A stretch of 64,000 bases of DNA from contig NZ_JAOQKC010000007.1 in the NCBI RefSeq assembly GCF_025567165.1, positions 62,001-126,000 of the forward strand. Reading direction: 5' to 3'. The notes under the pieces are model-generated. The model had not been told where the DNA came from. It did no database searches and saw nothing but the letters and a program-made list of their open reading frames with translations. The DNA comes from Laedolimicola ammoniilytica. Its GTDB lineage: Bacteria; Bacillota; Clostridia; Lachnospirales; Lachnospiraceae. Below are positions 16,861 through 25,595 of this stretch, in pieces. The position numbers were made by a program, and so were the translations under genes. Numbering within the stretch: the stretch's first letter is position 1; every line of letters starts with the position of its first letter.

Positions 16861-18003
16861 TTACCACCTGCTTTCGATAAATTCGTATACCGCCTGCTCC
16901 GTGTCCAGAATCTCCTCCACAGACGGATTTTCTTTTACCTTATGATGCTCCATACAGGTCTCGATAATCTCCGGGATCTGCAGGTACGCAATCTTCCGGT
17001 CCAGGAATTTGGCTACCGCCCGCTCGTTGGCCGCATTGTATACCGTGGGCATGGAGCCGCCCGCAGCCGCCGCGTCAAAGGCCAGTTTCAGACCCCTGAA
17101 GGTCTCCATATCCGGCTTTTCAAAAGTGATTTCCGTAAGCTTCCAGAAATCCAGCCGCTCGCCCGGCAGGAAGCGCCGCTCCGGATAATACAGGGCGTAC
17201 TGAATCGGCAGCTTCATATCCGGTGTGCCCAGCTGCGCAATCACCGCGCCGTCCACGAATTCCACCATGGAATGAATGATACTCTTGGGCTGCACCACAA
17301 TCTGGATATTCTCCGGTTCCACGCCGAACAGCCATTTTGCCTCCATCATCTCCAGTCCCTTGTTGACCAGGGTAGAGGAATCGATGGTGATTTTCCGGCC
17401 CATGGCCCAGTTCGGATGCTTCAGGGCATCCTCCACCTGGATATTCTTCAGATCCTCCAGCTTCTTTCCGCGGAAGGGTCCGCCGGAAGCAGTCAGCAGA
17501 ATCTTCTTAAGCTGGCTGCGGTTTTCTCCGTGCAGGCACTGGAAAATAGCGCTGTGCTCGCTGTCCACCGGCAGAATCTGTACGCCGGTCTCCTTCGCCA
17601 GGGGGATGATGATGTGGCCTGCGGTCACCAGAGTCTCCTTGTTGGCCAGGGCGATGTCTTTTCCTGCTTTCATGGCCGCAATTGTAGGAACGATTCCTAT
17701 CATTCCCACGATGGCCGTCACCACGATCTCCGCCTCCGGCAGTGTGCAGATCTCGATGAGTCCATCCATACCGGATACGACCTTCACGTCCAGATCCTTC
17801 ACTGCATCCCGCAGTTCTTTTGCTTTTTCCTCGGTCCAGACTGCCACCAGACGGGGATGAAATTCCCGGATCTGTTCCTCCAGCTTCTTTACATTGCTTC
17901 CGGCTGCTAGAGATACGATCTCCAGATCGCCGTTATTTCTCGCTACTTCCAGGGTCTGGGTTCCTATGGATCCCGTAGAGCCCAAGATTGCTATCTTTTT
18001 CAT
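16861..18003 (-). CDS. dxr: 1-deoxy-D-xylulose 5-phosphate reductoisomerase
   Basis: The 380-residue enzyme converts DXP to 2-C-methyl-D-erythritol 4-phosphate with NADPH, the committed step of the MEP isoprenoid pathway. It has the N-terminal Rossmann motif GSTGSIGTQTLEV, NKETLVTAG near 120, the metal-site segment VDSEHSAIFQCL near 147, and the substrate-binding SGGPFRG. Length is normal. The ATG at 18003 follows GAGGAG. It lies between cdsA (28 bases upstream) and rseP. Isoprenoid supply fits the neighbouring uppS, which uses its product. Confidence 0.97.
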   Translation of the reverse strand: MKKIAILGSTGSIGTQTLEVARNNGDLEIVSLAAGSNVKKLEEQIREFHPRLVAVWTEEKAKELRDAVKDLDVKVVSGMDGLIEICTLPEAEIVVTAIVGMIGIVPTIAAMKAGKDIALANKETLVTAGHIIIPLAKETGVQILPVDSEHSAIFQCLHGENRSQLKKILLTASGGPFRGKKLEDLKNIQVEDALKHPNWAMGRKITIDSSTLVNKGLEMMEAKWLFGVEPENIQIVVQPKSIIHSMVEFVDGAVIAQLGTPDMKLPIQYALYYPERRFLPGERLDFWKLTEITFEKPDMETFRGLKLAFDAAAAGGSMPTVYNAANERAVAKFLDRKIAYLQIPEIIETCMEHHKVKENPSVEEILDTEQAVYEFIESRW

Positions 18004-18031
18004 TCTTTTCTCCTCATTGCCTTATGAACCT

Positions 18032-18841
18032 TTATCGTCTGAACATCAGAAGCGTCAGTACATAGATAATCGGCGCGGTAAAAATCACACTGTCGAACCG
18101 ATCCAGAATACCGCCGTGTCCCGGAATCAGATGTCCGTAATCCTTGATATTGTGGTTACGCTTGATGGCAGACGCCGCCAGATCACCAATCTGGGACACT
18201 GCTCCGCCTGCCGCGCACAGAATCACGCAGCCCTGGATATCCAGGTCAAAAATCATGCCGTAGATGGCGCCCAGAAGCGCAGCGCCCACGATACCGCCGA
18301 TACCGCCCTCCACGGACTTCTTCGGGCTTAACACCGGAGCCATCTTATGCTTTCCAAACAGAATCCCCACCGCGTAGGCGCAGGTATCGCAGCCCCAGGA
18401 GCAGATAAAAATCAGGAAATACACAATCGGCGTATCTCTTCCCTCAATGGAAATCATGCGGGTCTGATACAGGAAAGAAAGCATTACCGCCACATATACC
18501 AGCCCGAAAAAGGGCGCGGTAATCTCATCGGTCCTGAATTTGGGAAATGTAAACACATAGATGCCCATCAGCACCATCAGAAAGCCCACCAGAAGCAGCG
18601 GCCCCGCCATGTTGAAGGCATCTCCCAGATAGACGGTTCCGTAATAAAGCACCGCGAAAACCAGACCGAATACGCCCGGAAGCTTCTTCTCCAGTCCGAA
18701 CACCTTCAGGAATTCCCAGTATCCAATCAGGGAAATCAAAAAGGTAAAGCCAAACAGCACCGGACCGCCCACGATACCTGTGGATATGATAATTGCCAGC
18801 AGCACAATGCCACTTATCAGTCTCGTCAGAAATGACTTCAT
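18032..18841 (-). CDS. cdsA: Phosphatidate cytidylyltransferase
   Basis: The 269-residue multi-pass membrane enzyme makes CDP-diacylglycerol from phosphatidate and CTP, the branch point for phospholipids. The C-terminal family signature is present: SAIKRNHNIKDYGHLIPGHGG followed by ILDRFDS, with the metal-binding Asp pair. About eight membrane helices are predicted. The ATG at 18841 follows GGAGGAATAAG and lies one base after the uppS stop. It belongs to the uppS-cdsA-dxr-rseP block. Confidence 0.96.
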   Translation of the reverse strand: MKSFLTRLISGIVLLAIIISTGIVGGPVLFGFTFLISLIGYWEFLKVFGLEKKLPGVFGLVFAVLYYGTVYLGDAFNMAGPLLLVGFLMVLMGIYVFTFPKFRTDEITAPFFGLVYVAVMLSFLYQTRMISIEGRDTPIVYFLIFICSWGCDTCAYAVGILFGKHKMAPVLSPKKSVEGGIGGIVGAALLGAIYGMIFDLDIQGCVILCAAGGAVSQIGDLAASAIKRNHNIKDYGHLIPGHGGILDRFDSVIFTAPIIYVLTLLMFRR

Positions 18842-18842
18842 C

Positions 18843-19562
18843 TTATTCCTCCCTCACGCCGCCGTAGCGTCTGTCACGCTTATTATATGCCAGAATCGCT
18901 TTTTCAAGCTCCTCTTTGGAAAAATCCGGCCAGTGAATATCTGTAAAATAAAACTCCGAATAAGCAAGCTGCCAGAGAAGATAATTGGACAGGCGCTGCT
19001 CGCCGCTGGTGCGGATCAGCAGATCCGGATCCGGAATGCCTGCGGTATCCAGATACTGTGCAAAGGTCTCCTCGCTGATATCCGCCGCGCTTAATTTTCC
19101 GGCGTCCCGGTCAGCCGCCATCTTCTTCATGGCCCGCACCATCTCGTCCCGGCTGCCGTAGTTGATGGCGATCTGGAAATTCAGACCGTCATTGTCCTTT
19201 GAGGCCTCTTCCAGCTCCGCCACGCTTTTCCGGATATCCTCTGCCAACGCGGTCTTGTCGCCGATGACCCGGACCCGCATATGATTTTTCTCCGCCGTTT
19301 TCAGGCAGTTCTTCATATAATTTCGCAGAAGCTTCATCAGAGCGTCCACCTCCTCCTGGGGCCGCTTCCAGTTCTCTGTGGAAAAGGCGTAAACTGTCAG
19401 GTATTTAATGCCCATATTCCAGGCCTCCCGGCAGATGGTTTCCACTGTTTTGGCGCCCTGGGCGTGTCCGTAATTCCGGGGCATTCCCTTTGCCTTTGCC
19501 CAGCGTCCGTTGCCATCCAGAATGATGGCCACATGCTGTGGGATCTTGATGTCTTTTTCCAT
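18843..19562 (-). CDS. uppS: Undecaprenyl diphosphate synthase
   Basis: The 239-residue cis-prenyltransferase builds C55 undecaprenyl diphosphate, the carrier for peptidoglycan and wall polymers. Signature segments are ILDGNGRWAKAKGMPRNYGH (catalytic Asp) near 16-35 and RTSGEQRLSNYLLWQ near 190. The ATG at 19562 follows GGAGGAAG; a GTG eleven codons upstream lies ahead of that site and is rejected. It heads the lipid block, 115 bases after frr. Confidence 0.96.
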   Translation of the reverse strand: MEKDIKIPQHVAIILDGNGRWAKAKGMPRNYGHAQGAKTVETICREAWNMGIKYLTVYAFSTENWKRPQEEVDALMKLLRNYMKNCLKTAEKNHMRVRVIGDKTALAEDIRKSVAELEEASKDNDGLNFQIAINYGSRDEMVRAMKKMAADRDAGKLSAADISEETFAQYLDTAGIPDPDLLIRTSGEQRLSNYLLWQLAYSEFYFTDIHWPDFSKEELEKAILAYNKRDRRYGGVREE

Positions 19563-19677
19563 ATTTTTACTTCCTCCATGGTTCTCTCCAGACACTTACG
19601 CTTATCTGTCTGAATCGCACAATGGGACGGGCAGCACAAAGATACCACCCGTCCCCTCGTATTTTTTCCTCCAGACC

Positions 19678-20232
19678 TTATACGGTCATAATCTCCTTGG
19701 ACTTCTCGTCCACAGCCTTGTCGATGTCCGCAATGTACTTATCGGTTATCTTCTGGGTCTTGGTTTCCAGATCCTTCATATCGTCCTCGGAAATCTCATT
19801 GGCCTTGTTCTGCTTCTTGAAGACCTCGTTGGCGTCACGGCGGATATTGCGGATGGCTACCTTGGCAGCCTCGCCCTTCTTCTTGATATCCTTTACCAGA
19901 TCCTTTCTGCGCTCCTCGGTCAGCTCCGGGAATACCAGACGGATCACGGTACCGTCGTTGGACGGGGTAATACCCAGATCCGAAGTCAGAATCGCCTTCT
20001 CGATGGCCTTAATCAGGCTCTTCTCCCAGGGCTGAATCTGCAGCATTCTGGGCTCCGGTACGGAAATGTTGCCCACCTGCTGAATCGGTGTGGGAGTTCC
20101 GTAGTAATCTACCTTCAGCTTGTCCAGCACGTGCGGATTGGCGCGGCCTGCGCGGATCGCTGTAAACTCGCGAATCATCGCGTCATAAGACTTGGTCATT
20201 TTTTCCTCATATACTTTCAATCTCTCATCCAT
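19678..20232 (-). CDS. frr: Ribosome recycling factor
   Basis: The 184-residue protein splits post-termination ribosomes together with EF-G. The family pattern is clear: YEEKMTKSYDAMIREF at the start, IRAGRANPHVLDKLKVDYYG near 30, and the C-terminal helices ending KYIADIDKAVDEKSKEIM. The ATG at 20232 sits seven bases after GGAGG; the TTG two codons upstream lies too close. It is 29 bases after pyrH, the normal arrangement. Confidence 0.97.
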   Translation of the reverse strand: MDERLKVYEEKMTKSYDAMIREFTAIRAGRANPHVLDKLKVDYYGTPTPIQQVGNISVPEPRMLQIQPWEKSLIKAIEKAILTSDLGITPSNDGTVIRLVFPELTEERRKDLVKDIKKKGEAAKVAIRNIRRDANEVFKKQNKANEISEDDMKDLETKTQKITDKYIADIDKAVDEKSKEIMTV

Positions 20233-20261
20233 ATTCAAATCCTCCGATTCATTTATTCCGA

Positions 20262-20957
20262 CTATACGGTAATTCTGGTTCCGTTGAATTTCCCTCTTAC
20301 GGTATCCACGATGCTGTTCTCGCCCTCCAGGCCAAATACCAGCATGGGCATCTTATTCTCCATGCACATGATGGAAGCGGTCAGATCCATGACAGCCAGA
20401 CGCTTGTCTACCACCTCGGCAATGGAAATCTCATCGTACTTCTTCGCCTCCGGGTTCACCTTGGGATCGCTGTCATATACGCCGTCGATGGCCTTGGCCA
20501 GCAGGATCACGTCCGCCTCAATCTCAATGGCGCGAAGAGTGGTACCCGTATCTGTGGAGAAATAGGGGTGTCCGGTTCCGCCTGCGAAGAACGCCACGCC
20601 GCCTTCCTCCAGGAAAGCTACTGCCTCGTCCTTGGTAAACAGCTTTGCGAAGCCGCCGCATACGAAGGGTGTAAATACCTGCGTCTTCATTCCGATGGAA
20701 CGGAAAATCTCTGAGGTATAGATACAGTTCATAACCGTAGCCAGCATACCGATCTGGTCTGCCTTGGTACGCTCCATATTTTCACTGGTACGGCCTCTCC
20801 AGAAGTTGCCGCCGCCGATGACGATACCCACCTGAATGCCGTCGTCCACCAGGGTCTTCACCTGCTTTGCCACGCCCAGAACGGTAGCCTCATCAAAGCC
20901 TGTGTGCTTCTCGCCCGCGAGAGCCTCACCGCTTAATTTCAATAATACTCGTTTCAT
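20262..20957 (-). CDS. pyrH: UMP kinase
   Basis: The 231-residue amino acid kinase family enzyme phosphorylates UMP to UDP with ATP and is the gateway to UTP and CTP. It opens MKRVLLKLSGEALAGEK, with GIVIGGGNFWRG near 52 and GGTGHPYFSTDTG near 133. The ATG at 20957 follows AAGGAGA. A promoter with TTGAAA and TATACT at 18-base spacing lies 52-81 bases upstream, overlapping the 3' end of the amidase gene. In most Firmicutes rpsB-tsf precede pyrH; here an amidase gene does. Confidence 0.97.
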   Translation of the reverse strand: MKRVLLKLSGEALAGEKHTGFDEATVLGVAKQVKTLVDDGIQVGIVIGGGNFWRGRTSENMERTKADQIGMLATVMNCIYTSEIFRSIGMKTQVFTPFVCGGFAKLFTKDEAVAFLEEGGVAFFAGGTGHPYFSTDTGTTLRAIEIEADVILLAKAIDGVYDSDPKVNPEAKKYDEISIAEVVDKRLAVMDLTASIMCMENKMPMLVFGLEGENSIVDTVRGKFNGTRITV

Positions 20958-21008
20958 GTTCGGATCTCCTTTTGGTCTGCAGTGCGCCCACTGCTCAATA
21001 CTAGATTC

Positions 21009-21038
21009 AGTATAGCACACCTGTCCCCTCTATTTCAA
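21009..21038 (-). promoter_or_regulatory. pyrH-frr promoter
   Basis: On the minus strand TTGAAA and TATACT are 18 bases apart. The -35 hexamer overlaps the last codon of the amidase gene. Confidence 0.6.
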
Positions 21039-22081
21039 TCAAAATATCCATTTACCCCTTCGATCAGTCCGTCTGCCAGCCTGGATAAGGCCTCGTCGCT
21101 GTGATCCGAGCAGGCATTGCCAAGCTCCATATCCACGGAGGGAATGGTGCTGTAGGAGGTCTGGGTCAGATCAATGCTCATCTGTCCATTCTTGTAAATG
21201 GCTGCGCCCTGATTCTGAAGGCCTGCAATCAGAGCCGCCCCCAGCGCGTCGTGCTGCTGCCAGTGGGACGCCACCGGCTCCATACTTTTCAATGCGTCCG
21301 GCACGGAGATATAAAAGCAGCCCTTATCATAACTAAGGCCGTCCCCGTCCCAGTGGAGGGCGATATGGCAGTCAGCCACGTTATTGCAGATGACCGTCCG
21401 GGCCACATTGTCCAGCTGCACATCGTCGCCGTCTCGCAGCATCAGCACATCGTACCCCGCCGCCAGCAGCCTGTCCCGGAAAATCTGCGCCATTCTGAGG
21501 GTCACGCTCTTCTCCGGCGTGCCGTCCTGAAAGGTCATGCCGCCGGATACTGCTGCCGCCCTGGTGGCTCCCGCCCCTGTGCTGCCTCCCGTGGTCTTGG
21601 CTGAGCCGTCCGGATGGCAGAGGGTTTTGACACTGCTGCCTCCCGAGGTTCCATGGCCTGCGTTGACGCCAATGATGATATCCTTCCGGTTCTCTGCCGC
21701 CCGGTACAGAACCGCCGCGCCACTGTGAATGGCGGAGTGGTCGGCGTACTGCCAGGTATCGTCCAGGGAAATGAGCTGACCGTCCTCGTAATTTATCACA
21801 GAGGCATCGTCAGCTGGTTCACTGTTGTCTGCCGCATCTGTCGCTTCTGTATCTTCTTCCATAGAAGCTGTATCTGCCTTCTGAACGTCTCTTTCATCAG
21901 CCCCATCGACAGTCTCTCCTTCGGCCCCTGAATCGTCCGCCACATCCGCCTCCGACTCTTCTTCCTCCGCTACAGTCACACTCTCCTGCTGCGCCGCCTC
22001 GTCCGTCTTATCTTTGCCGCAGCCCCACAGGCTTACTGCCAGCAGACCCGCCAGAAGTCCCCGTACTATTTTCCGCTTCAT
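21035..22081 (-). CDS. N-acetylmuramoyl-L-alanine amidase lipoprotein
   Basis: The 348-residue protein opens with a lipoprotein signal (LLAVSLWGC, lipid on Cys21). An acidic Ala/Asp/Glu linker spans about 25-95. An Amidase_3-type domain follows from about 110: GVNAGHGTSGG carries the first zinc His, CHIALHWDGDG the second, and PSVDMELGN the Glu. It should cleave the amide bond between muramic acid and the stem peptide outside the membrane. The long acidic linker would let the domain reach into the wall. A bidirectional hairpin lies just upstream. Its placement directly before pyrH is unusual. Confidence 0.88.
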   Translation of the reverse strand: MKRKIVRGLLAGLLAVSLWGCGKDKTDEAAQQESVTVAEEEESEADVADDSGAEGETVDGADERDVQKADTASMEEDTEATDAADNSEPADDASVINYEDGQLISLDDTWQYADHSAIHSGAAVLYRAAENRKDIIIGVNAGHGTSGGSSVKTLCHPDGSAKTTGGSTGAGATRAAAVSGGMTFQDGTPEKSVTLRMAQIFRDRLLAAGYDVLMLRDGDDVQLDNVARTVICNNVADCHIALHWDGDGLSYDKGCFYISVPDALKSMEPVASHWQQHDALGAALIAGLQNQGAAIYKNGQMSIDLTQTSYSTIPSVDMELGNACSDHSDEALSRLADGLIEGVNGYFD

Positions 22082-22105
22082 CCCCGTCCTCCTATCGCTA
22101 TACGC

Positions 22106-22160
22106 AAAAACACCGTTTATATCTGACGGCTTCTATTCTATCAGATACAAACGATGTTTT
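22106..22160. terminator. Long imperfect hairpin between sugar operon and amidase gene
   Basis: The arms AAAACACCGTTTATATCTGA and TCAGATACAAACGATGTTTT pair over about 20 bases with three mismatches and a 14-base loop. The minus-strand copy is followed by TTTTT, so it can end transcripts coming from the isomerase gene. Confidence 0.65.
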
Positions 22161-22262
22161 CTACTTTTTCAATATTTAAAATCGGAATTCGAAATCCGAC
22201 CCGCCTTACTTTCCGCGCAGGACAAACGCCCTGCTGCATCCCTTCAACCGTACTTTTATGAC

Positions 22263-23750
22263 TTATGCAAATGGATTTTCCGTCGGATAACGTACTCCTG
22301 CCGGCTGGTTATAACCGATTTCTTTTACATCTACGCCAATATATTTAAATACTTCATACAGCGCTTTTCCATAGTGACCGAACACTACCGCTCCGTGATG
22401 GGGGAAATTGCCCTCAATCAGTACATGGCGGTAGAAGCGCTTCATCTCCGGAATCGCGAAGATGCCGATTGCGCCAAAGGATCGGGTTGCCACCGGAAGG
22501 ACCTCGCCGTTGGCCACATAAGCCCGGAGAATGTTGTCTGCGGTACTCTGCAGACGGAAGAAGGTAATATCGCCCGGAGCGATATCTCCCTCCAGGGTTC
22601 CCTGGGTAACCTCCTCCGGCAGACTTCTCGCCATAATCAGCTGATATTTCATCTGGCAGAAGGACAGCTTCTTGCTGCTGGTATTGCCGCAGTGGAAACC
22701 CATAAATACATCCGTGCTGCTGTAATCGTATTTGTCTTTGATATCTTCGTTATATAAATCATACGGCACTGTATTATTGATATCAAGTAATGTTACGATA
22801 TCATCGCTTACACAAGTTCCGATGAACTCGCTTAAGCAGCCGTAGATATCCACCTCACAGGATACCGGGATTCCCCGTCCGGTCAGACGGCTGTTGACAT
22901 AGCACGGAACGAATCCGAACTGGGTCTGGAACGCAGGCCAGCATTTTCCGGCAATGGCCACGTATTTGCGATATCCTCTGTGCTCCTCAATCCAGTCGAG
23001 CAGCGTCAGCTCATACTGGGCCAGCTTCGGCAGAATCTCCGGCTTCTTATTGCCGTCGCCCAGCTCCTTCGCCATATCTGCAGCCACTTCCGCGATACGC
23101 GGGTCTCCCTCATGCTTCTTAAACGCTTCAAAAAGATCCAGCTCTGAATTTTCTTCAATCTCCACGCCCAGATTATACAGTTGCTTAATCGGCGCGTTGC
23201 AGGCCAGAAAGTTCAGGGGGCGGGGTCCGAAGCTGATAATCTTCAAATCCGAAAGTCCGACGATGGCTCTCGCAATCGGAACAAACTCATGGATCATGTC
23301 CGCGCATTCCTCCGCAGTTCCCACCGGATATTCCGGAATATAGGCTTTGATATTTCTCAGCGCCAGATTATAGCTTGCGTTCAGCATACCACAGTACGCG
23401 TCTCCGCGTCCCTGAATCAGATTATCGCCGCTCTCTTCGGCTGCCGCCACGAACATTTTAGGACCATCAAAATGCTTCGCAAGCAGAGTCTCTGAAATCT
23501 CCGGTCCGAAGTTTCCAAGATATACCACCAACGCGTTACAGCCTGCAGCCTTTACATCCTCCAGCGCCTGCACCATGTGAATTTCACTCTCTACGATACA
23601 GACCGGACATTCATAGATATCCGCCTCGTCGTATTTTGCCTTATAAGCGTCCACCAGCGCCTTTCTCCGGTTTACGGAAAGAGACTCCGGGAAACAGTCG
23701 CGGCTGACCGCCACGATACCGATTTTTACCTTTGGAATGTTGTTCATCAT
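22263..23750 (-). CDS. L-fucose/L-arabinose isomerase family protein
   Basis: The 495-residue protein belongs to the fucose/arabinose isomerase fold. It opens KVKIGIVAVSRDCFPESL and has VVYLGNFGPE near 95, EVDIYGCLSEFIG near 305 and the C-terminal GNFPHHGAVVFGHYG, where acidic and His residues would bind the Mn2+ needed for aldose-ketose exchange. The ATG at 23750 follows AGGAGG. It is 77 bases downstream of an FGGY kinase and shares its operon, so it likely makes a ketose that the kinase phosphorylates. The true sugar is not readable from sequence; annotated relatives are often called simply L-fucose isomerase-like. Confidence 0.85.
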   Translation of the reverse strand: MMNNIPKVKIGIVAVSRDCFPESLSVNRRKALVDAYKAKYDEADIYECPVCIVESEIHMVQALEDVKAAGCNALVVYLGNFGPEISETLLAKHFDGPKMFVAAAEESGDNLIQGRGDAYCGMLNASYNLALRNIKAYIPEYPVGTAEECADMIHEFVPIARAIVGLSDLKIISFGPRPLNFLACNAPIKQLYNLGVEIEENSELDLFEAFKKHEGDPRIAEVAADMAKELGDGNKKPEILPKLAQYELTLLDWIEEHRGYRKYVAIAGKCWPAFQTQFGFVPCYVNSRLTGRGIPVSCEVDIYGCLSEFIGTCVSDDIVTLLDINNTVPYDLYNEDIKDKYDYSSTDVFMGFHCGNTSSKKLSFCQMKYQLIMARSLPEEVTQGTLEGDIAPGDITFFRLQSTADNILRAYVANGEVLPVATRSFGAIGIFAIPEMKRFYRHVLIEGNFPHHGAVVFGHYGKALYEVFKYIGVDVKEIGYNQPAGVRYPTENPFA

Positions 23751-23827
23751 TTACTACCTCCTGATATGTTTTATTTAACAGAAATATTTTTTCCTGTGAG
23801 TCCGATGTAAGCTTCTTCCTCCTGCTT

Positions 23828-25297
23828 TTATCTGATAAGTTCAAACAGCGGCTTGCACGCCGGATAGATCTGACGGAACTGCTGATATTTTGCCTCATAC
23901 TTTTCCACAAGCTCCGGCTCCGGTTCTACGGTGCCGATTACCTTCACCAGCTTTTCCGCCGCTTCTTCCACATTTTTATATTCGCCGCAGGCCACGGCCG
24001 CCAGCATGGCTCCGCCAAGGGCCGGTCCTTCTTCGCTCTCAATCATATCCACCTTCAGGTTCAGGACGTTGGCCATAATTTTTCTCCAGAGCGGGCTCTT
24101 TGCTCCGCCGCCGCAAATCTTCGTTCTCTCAATATGGAGTCCCAGGGATCTGGCCACCTCCAGGGAGTCCCTCAGCGCAAACGCCACACCTTCCAGAACC
24201 GCCTGAGTCATATCAGTCCTGCTGGTGTCCATGGTCATGCCGATAAAGGTTCCCCTGGCGTTCGGATTATTATGCGGAGAACGCTCCCCCATCAGATAGG
24301 GCAGGAAAAACACATGATTCTCGCCAAGCTTTTCTATGTCCTTTTGCTCTGCCGCATAATCCCCGGTTCCGACAATCTCTTCCATCCACCATTTGTTGCA
24401 GGAGGCCGCGCTGAGCATGCAGCCCATCAGATGATAATGACCGTCCGCATGGGCGAACGCATGAAGGGCATTGTTGCGATCTACGCCGAATTTTTCAGAA
24501 GAAATGAAGATGGTTCCACTGGTTCCCAGGGAAATATTACATCTTCCATCCCCCACCGTCCCGGTTCCTACTGCCGCTGCCGCATTATCGCCTGCGCCCG
24601 CCACAATTCTCACTGTCTCCGGAATATCCAGCTCCTTCGCAATCTCCGGAAGCACATTGCCGACTGTCTCATAGGACTCATAGACCTTTGCCATCTGCTC
24701 TTCTGTTACCCCACAGATTTCCAACATTTCGGACGACCATTTTCTGTGCTTTACATCAAAAAGCAGCATTCCGGAAGCGTCGGATACATCGGTACAGTGT
24801 ACTCCGGAAAGTCGGTAGGCAATGTAATCCTTCGGCAGCATGATTTTTCGGATCCGTGCGAAATTCTCCGGTTCTTTGTTTTTCACCCACAAAATTTTCG
24901 GAGCAGTAAAGCCGGTAAACGCGATATTCGCTGTATACCCGGAAAGCTTTTCCTTCCCAATTATCTGATTCAGGTAATCGCATTCTTCATAGGTCCGCCC
25001 GTCATTCCAGAGCAACGCAGGACGAATTACCTGATCCTGGTCATCCAGAATCACCAGTCCATGCATCTGTCCGCCAAAACTGATACCCGCCACCTGACTC
25101 CTGTCACATTCTGAAAGCAACTCCTTTAATCCATTCATCGTCTGCGCGAACCAATCCTCCGGCTTCTGCTCCGACCAGCCCGGGTTCGGAAAATAAATTG
25201 GGTATTCTCTGGACACGATTTTTTCAATCCGTCCTTTTCCATCCATCAGAAGCAGTTTTACTGCGGATGTACCGAGATCCACTCCCACATACAGCAT
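23828..25297 (-). CDS. xylB: FGGY-family carbohydrate kinase, xylulokinase type
   Basis: The 489-residue kinase has the two actin-like ATPase lobes of the FGGY family: VGVDLGTSAVKLLLMDGKG at the start (phosphate 1), GGQMHGLVILD near 76 (the MHG segment typical of xylulokinases), SDASGMLLFD near 170, SLGTSGTIFISS near 257 and KICGGGAKSPLW near 390. It transfers phosphate from ATP to a ketose such as D-xylulose. The ATG at 25297 follows AAGGAGG. It is the first gene of a two-gene operon with the isomerase and is divergent from the LacI-type regulator. The partner isomerase is not XylA, so the physiological substrate may be another ketopentose. Confidence 0.88.
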   Translation of the reverse strand: MLYVGVDLGTSAVKLLLMDGKGRIEKIVSREYPIYFPNPGWSEQKPEDWFAQTMNGLKELLSECDRSQVAGISFGGQMHGLVILDDQDQVIRPALLWNDGRTYEECDYLNQIIGKEKLSGYTANIAFTGFTAPKILWVKNKEPENFARIRKIMLPKDYIAYRLSGVHCTDVSDASGMLLFDVKHRKWSSEMLEICGVTEEQMAKVYESYETVGNVLPEIAKELDIPETVRIVAGAGDNAAAAVGTGTVGDGRCNISLGTSGTIFISSEKFGVDRNNALHAFAHADGHYHLMGCMLSAASCNKWWMEEIVGTGDYAAEQKDIEKLGENHVFFLPYLMGERSPHNNPNARGTFIGMTMDTSRTDMTQAVLEGVAFALRDSLEVARSLGLHIERTKICGGGAKSPLWRKIMANVLNLKVDMIESEEGPALGGAMLAAVACGEYKNVEEAAEKLVKVIGTVEPEPELVEKYEAKYQQFRQIYPACKPLFELIR

Positions 25298-25319
25298 CCC
25301 ATGTCCTCCTTTTCTCTTT

Positions 25320-25342
25320 GCACGTTGCGTGCCCGTGCACGC
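25320..25342. promoter_or_regulatory. Operator-like site before the kinase gene
   Basis: GCACG-TTG-CGTGC is a perfect inverted repeat (25320-25332), followed at 25334-25342 by CGTGCACGC. The same nine bases recur in the LacI gene promoter region at 25520-25528. It lies about 25 bases upstream of the kinase ATG. Confidence 0.5.
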
Positions 25343-25519
25343 TTTTTGTTTTTATATTACAATATCCGGAAGAGTTTTTCAACACTTTGCCGTCATTTTC
25401 CTCCCATCCCCTTATTTTTATTAATTTTGTATAGTTTCCAACCTGTATTCACCAATTTCAAGCACTTTTTTTGTGTATTTTTCTCTGATTTACACGTAGC
25501 ACGCCGCGCAAAAAGTACA

Positions 25520-25528
25520 CGTGCACGC
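25520..25528. promoter_or_regulatory. Operator-like site before the LacI-type gene
   Basis: CGTGCACGC lies within ACACGTGCACGC and just upstream of the -35 hexamer of the regulator promoter. The identical nine bases occur at 25334-25342 before the divergent kinase gene, suggesting one regulator controls both directions. Confidence 0.45.
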
Positions 25529-25537
25529 AAATCAGCA

Positions 25538-25566
25538 TTGACAGAAACGCTGCTTTCCTGTATTGT
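25538..25566 (+). promoter_or_regulatory. Promoter of the LacI-type regulator
   Basis: TTGACA and TATTGT are separated by 17 bases; the ribosome binding site GGAGG follows at 25585-25589. Confidence 0.7.
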
Positions 25567-25595
25567 CAGTATAAAGTATTTTTTGGAGGCATTTC

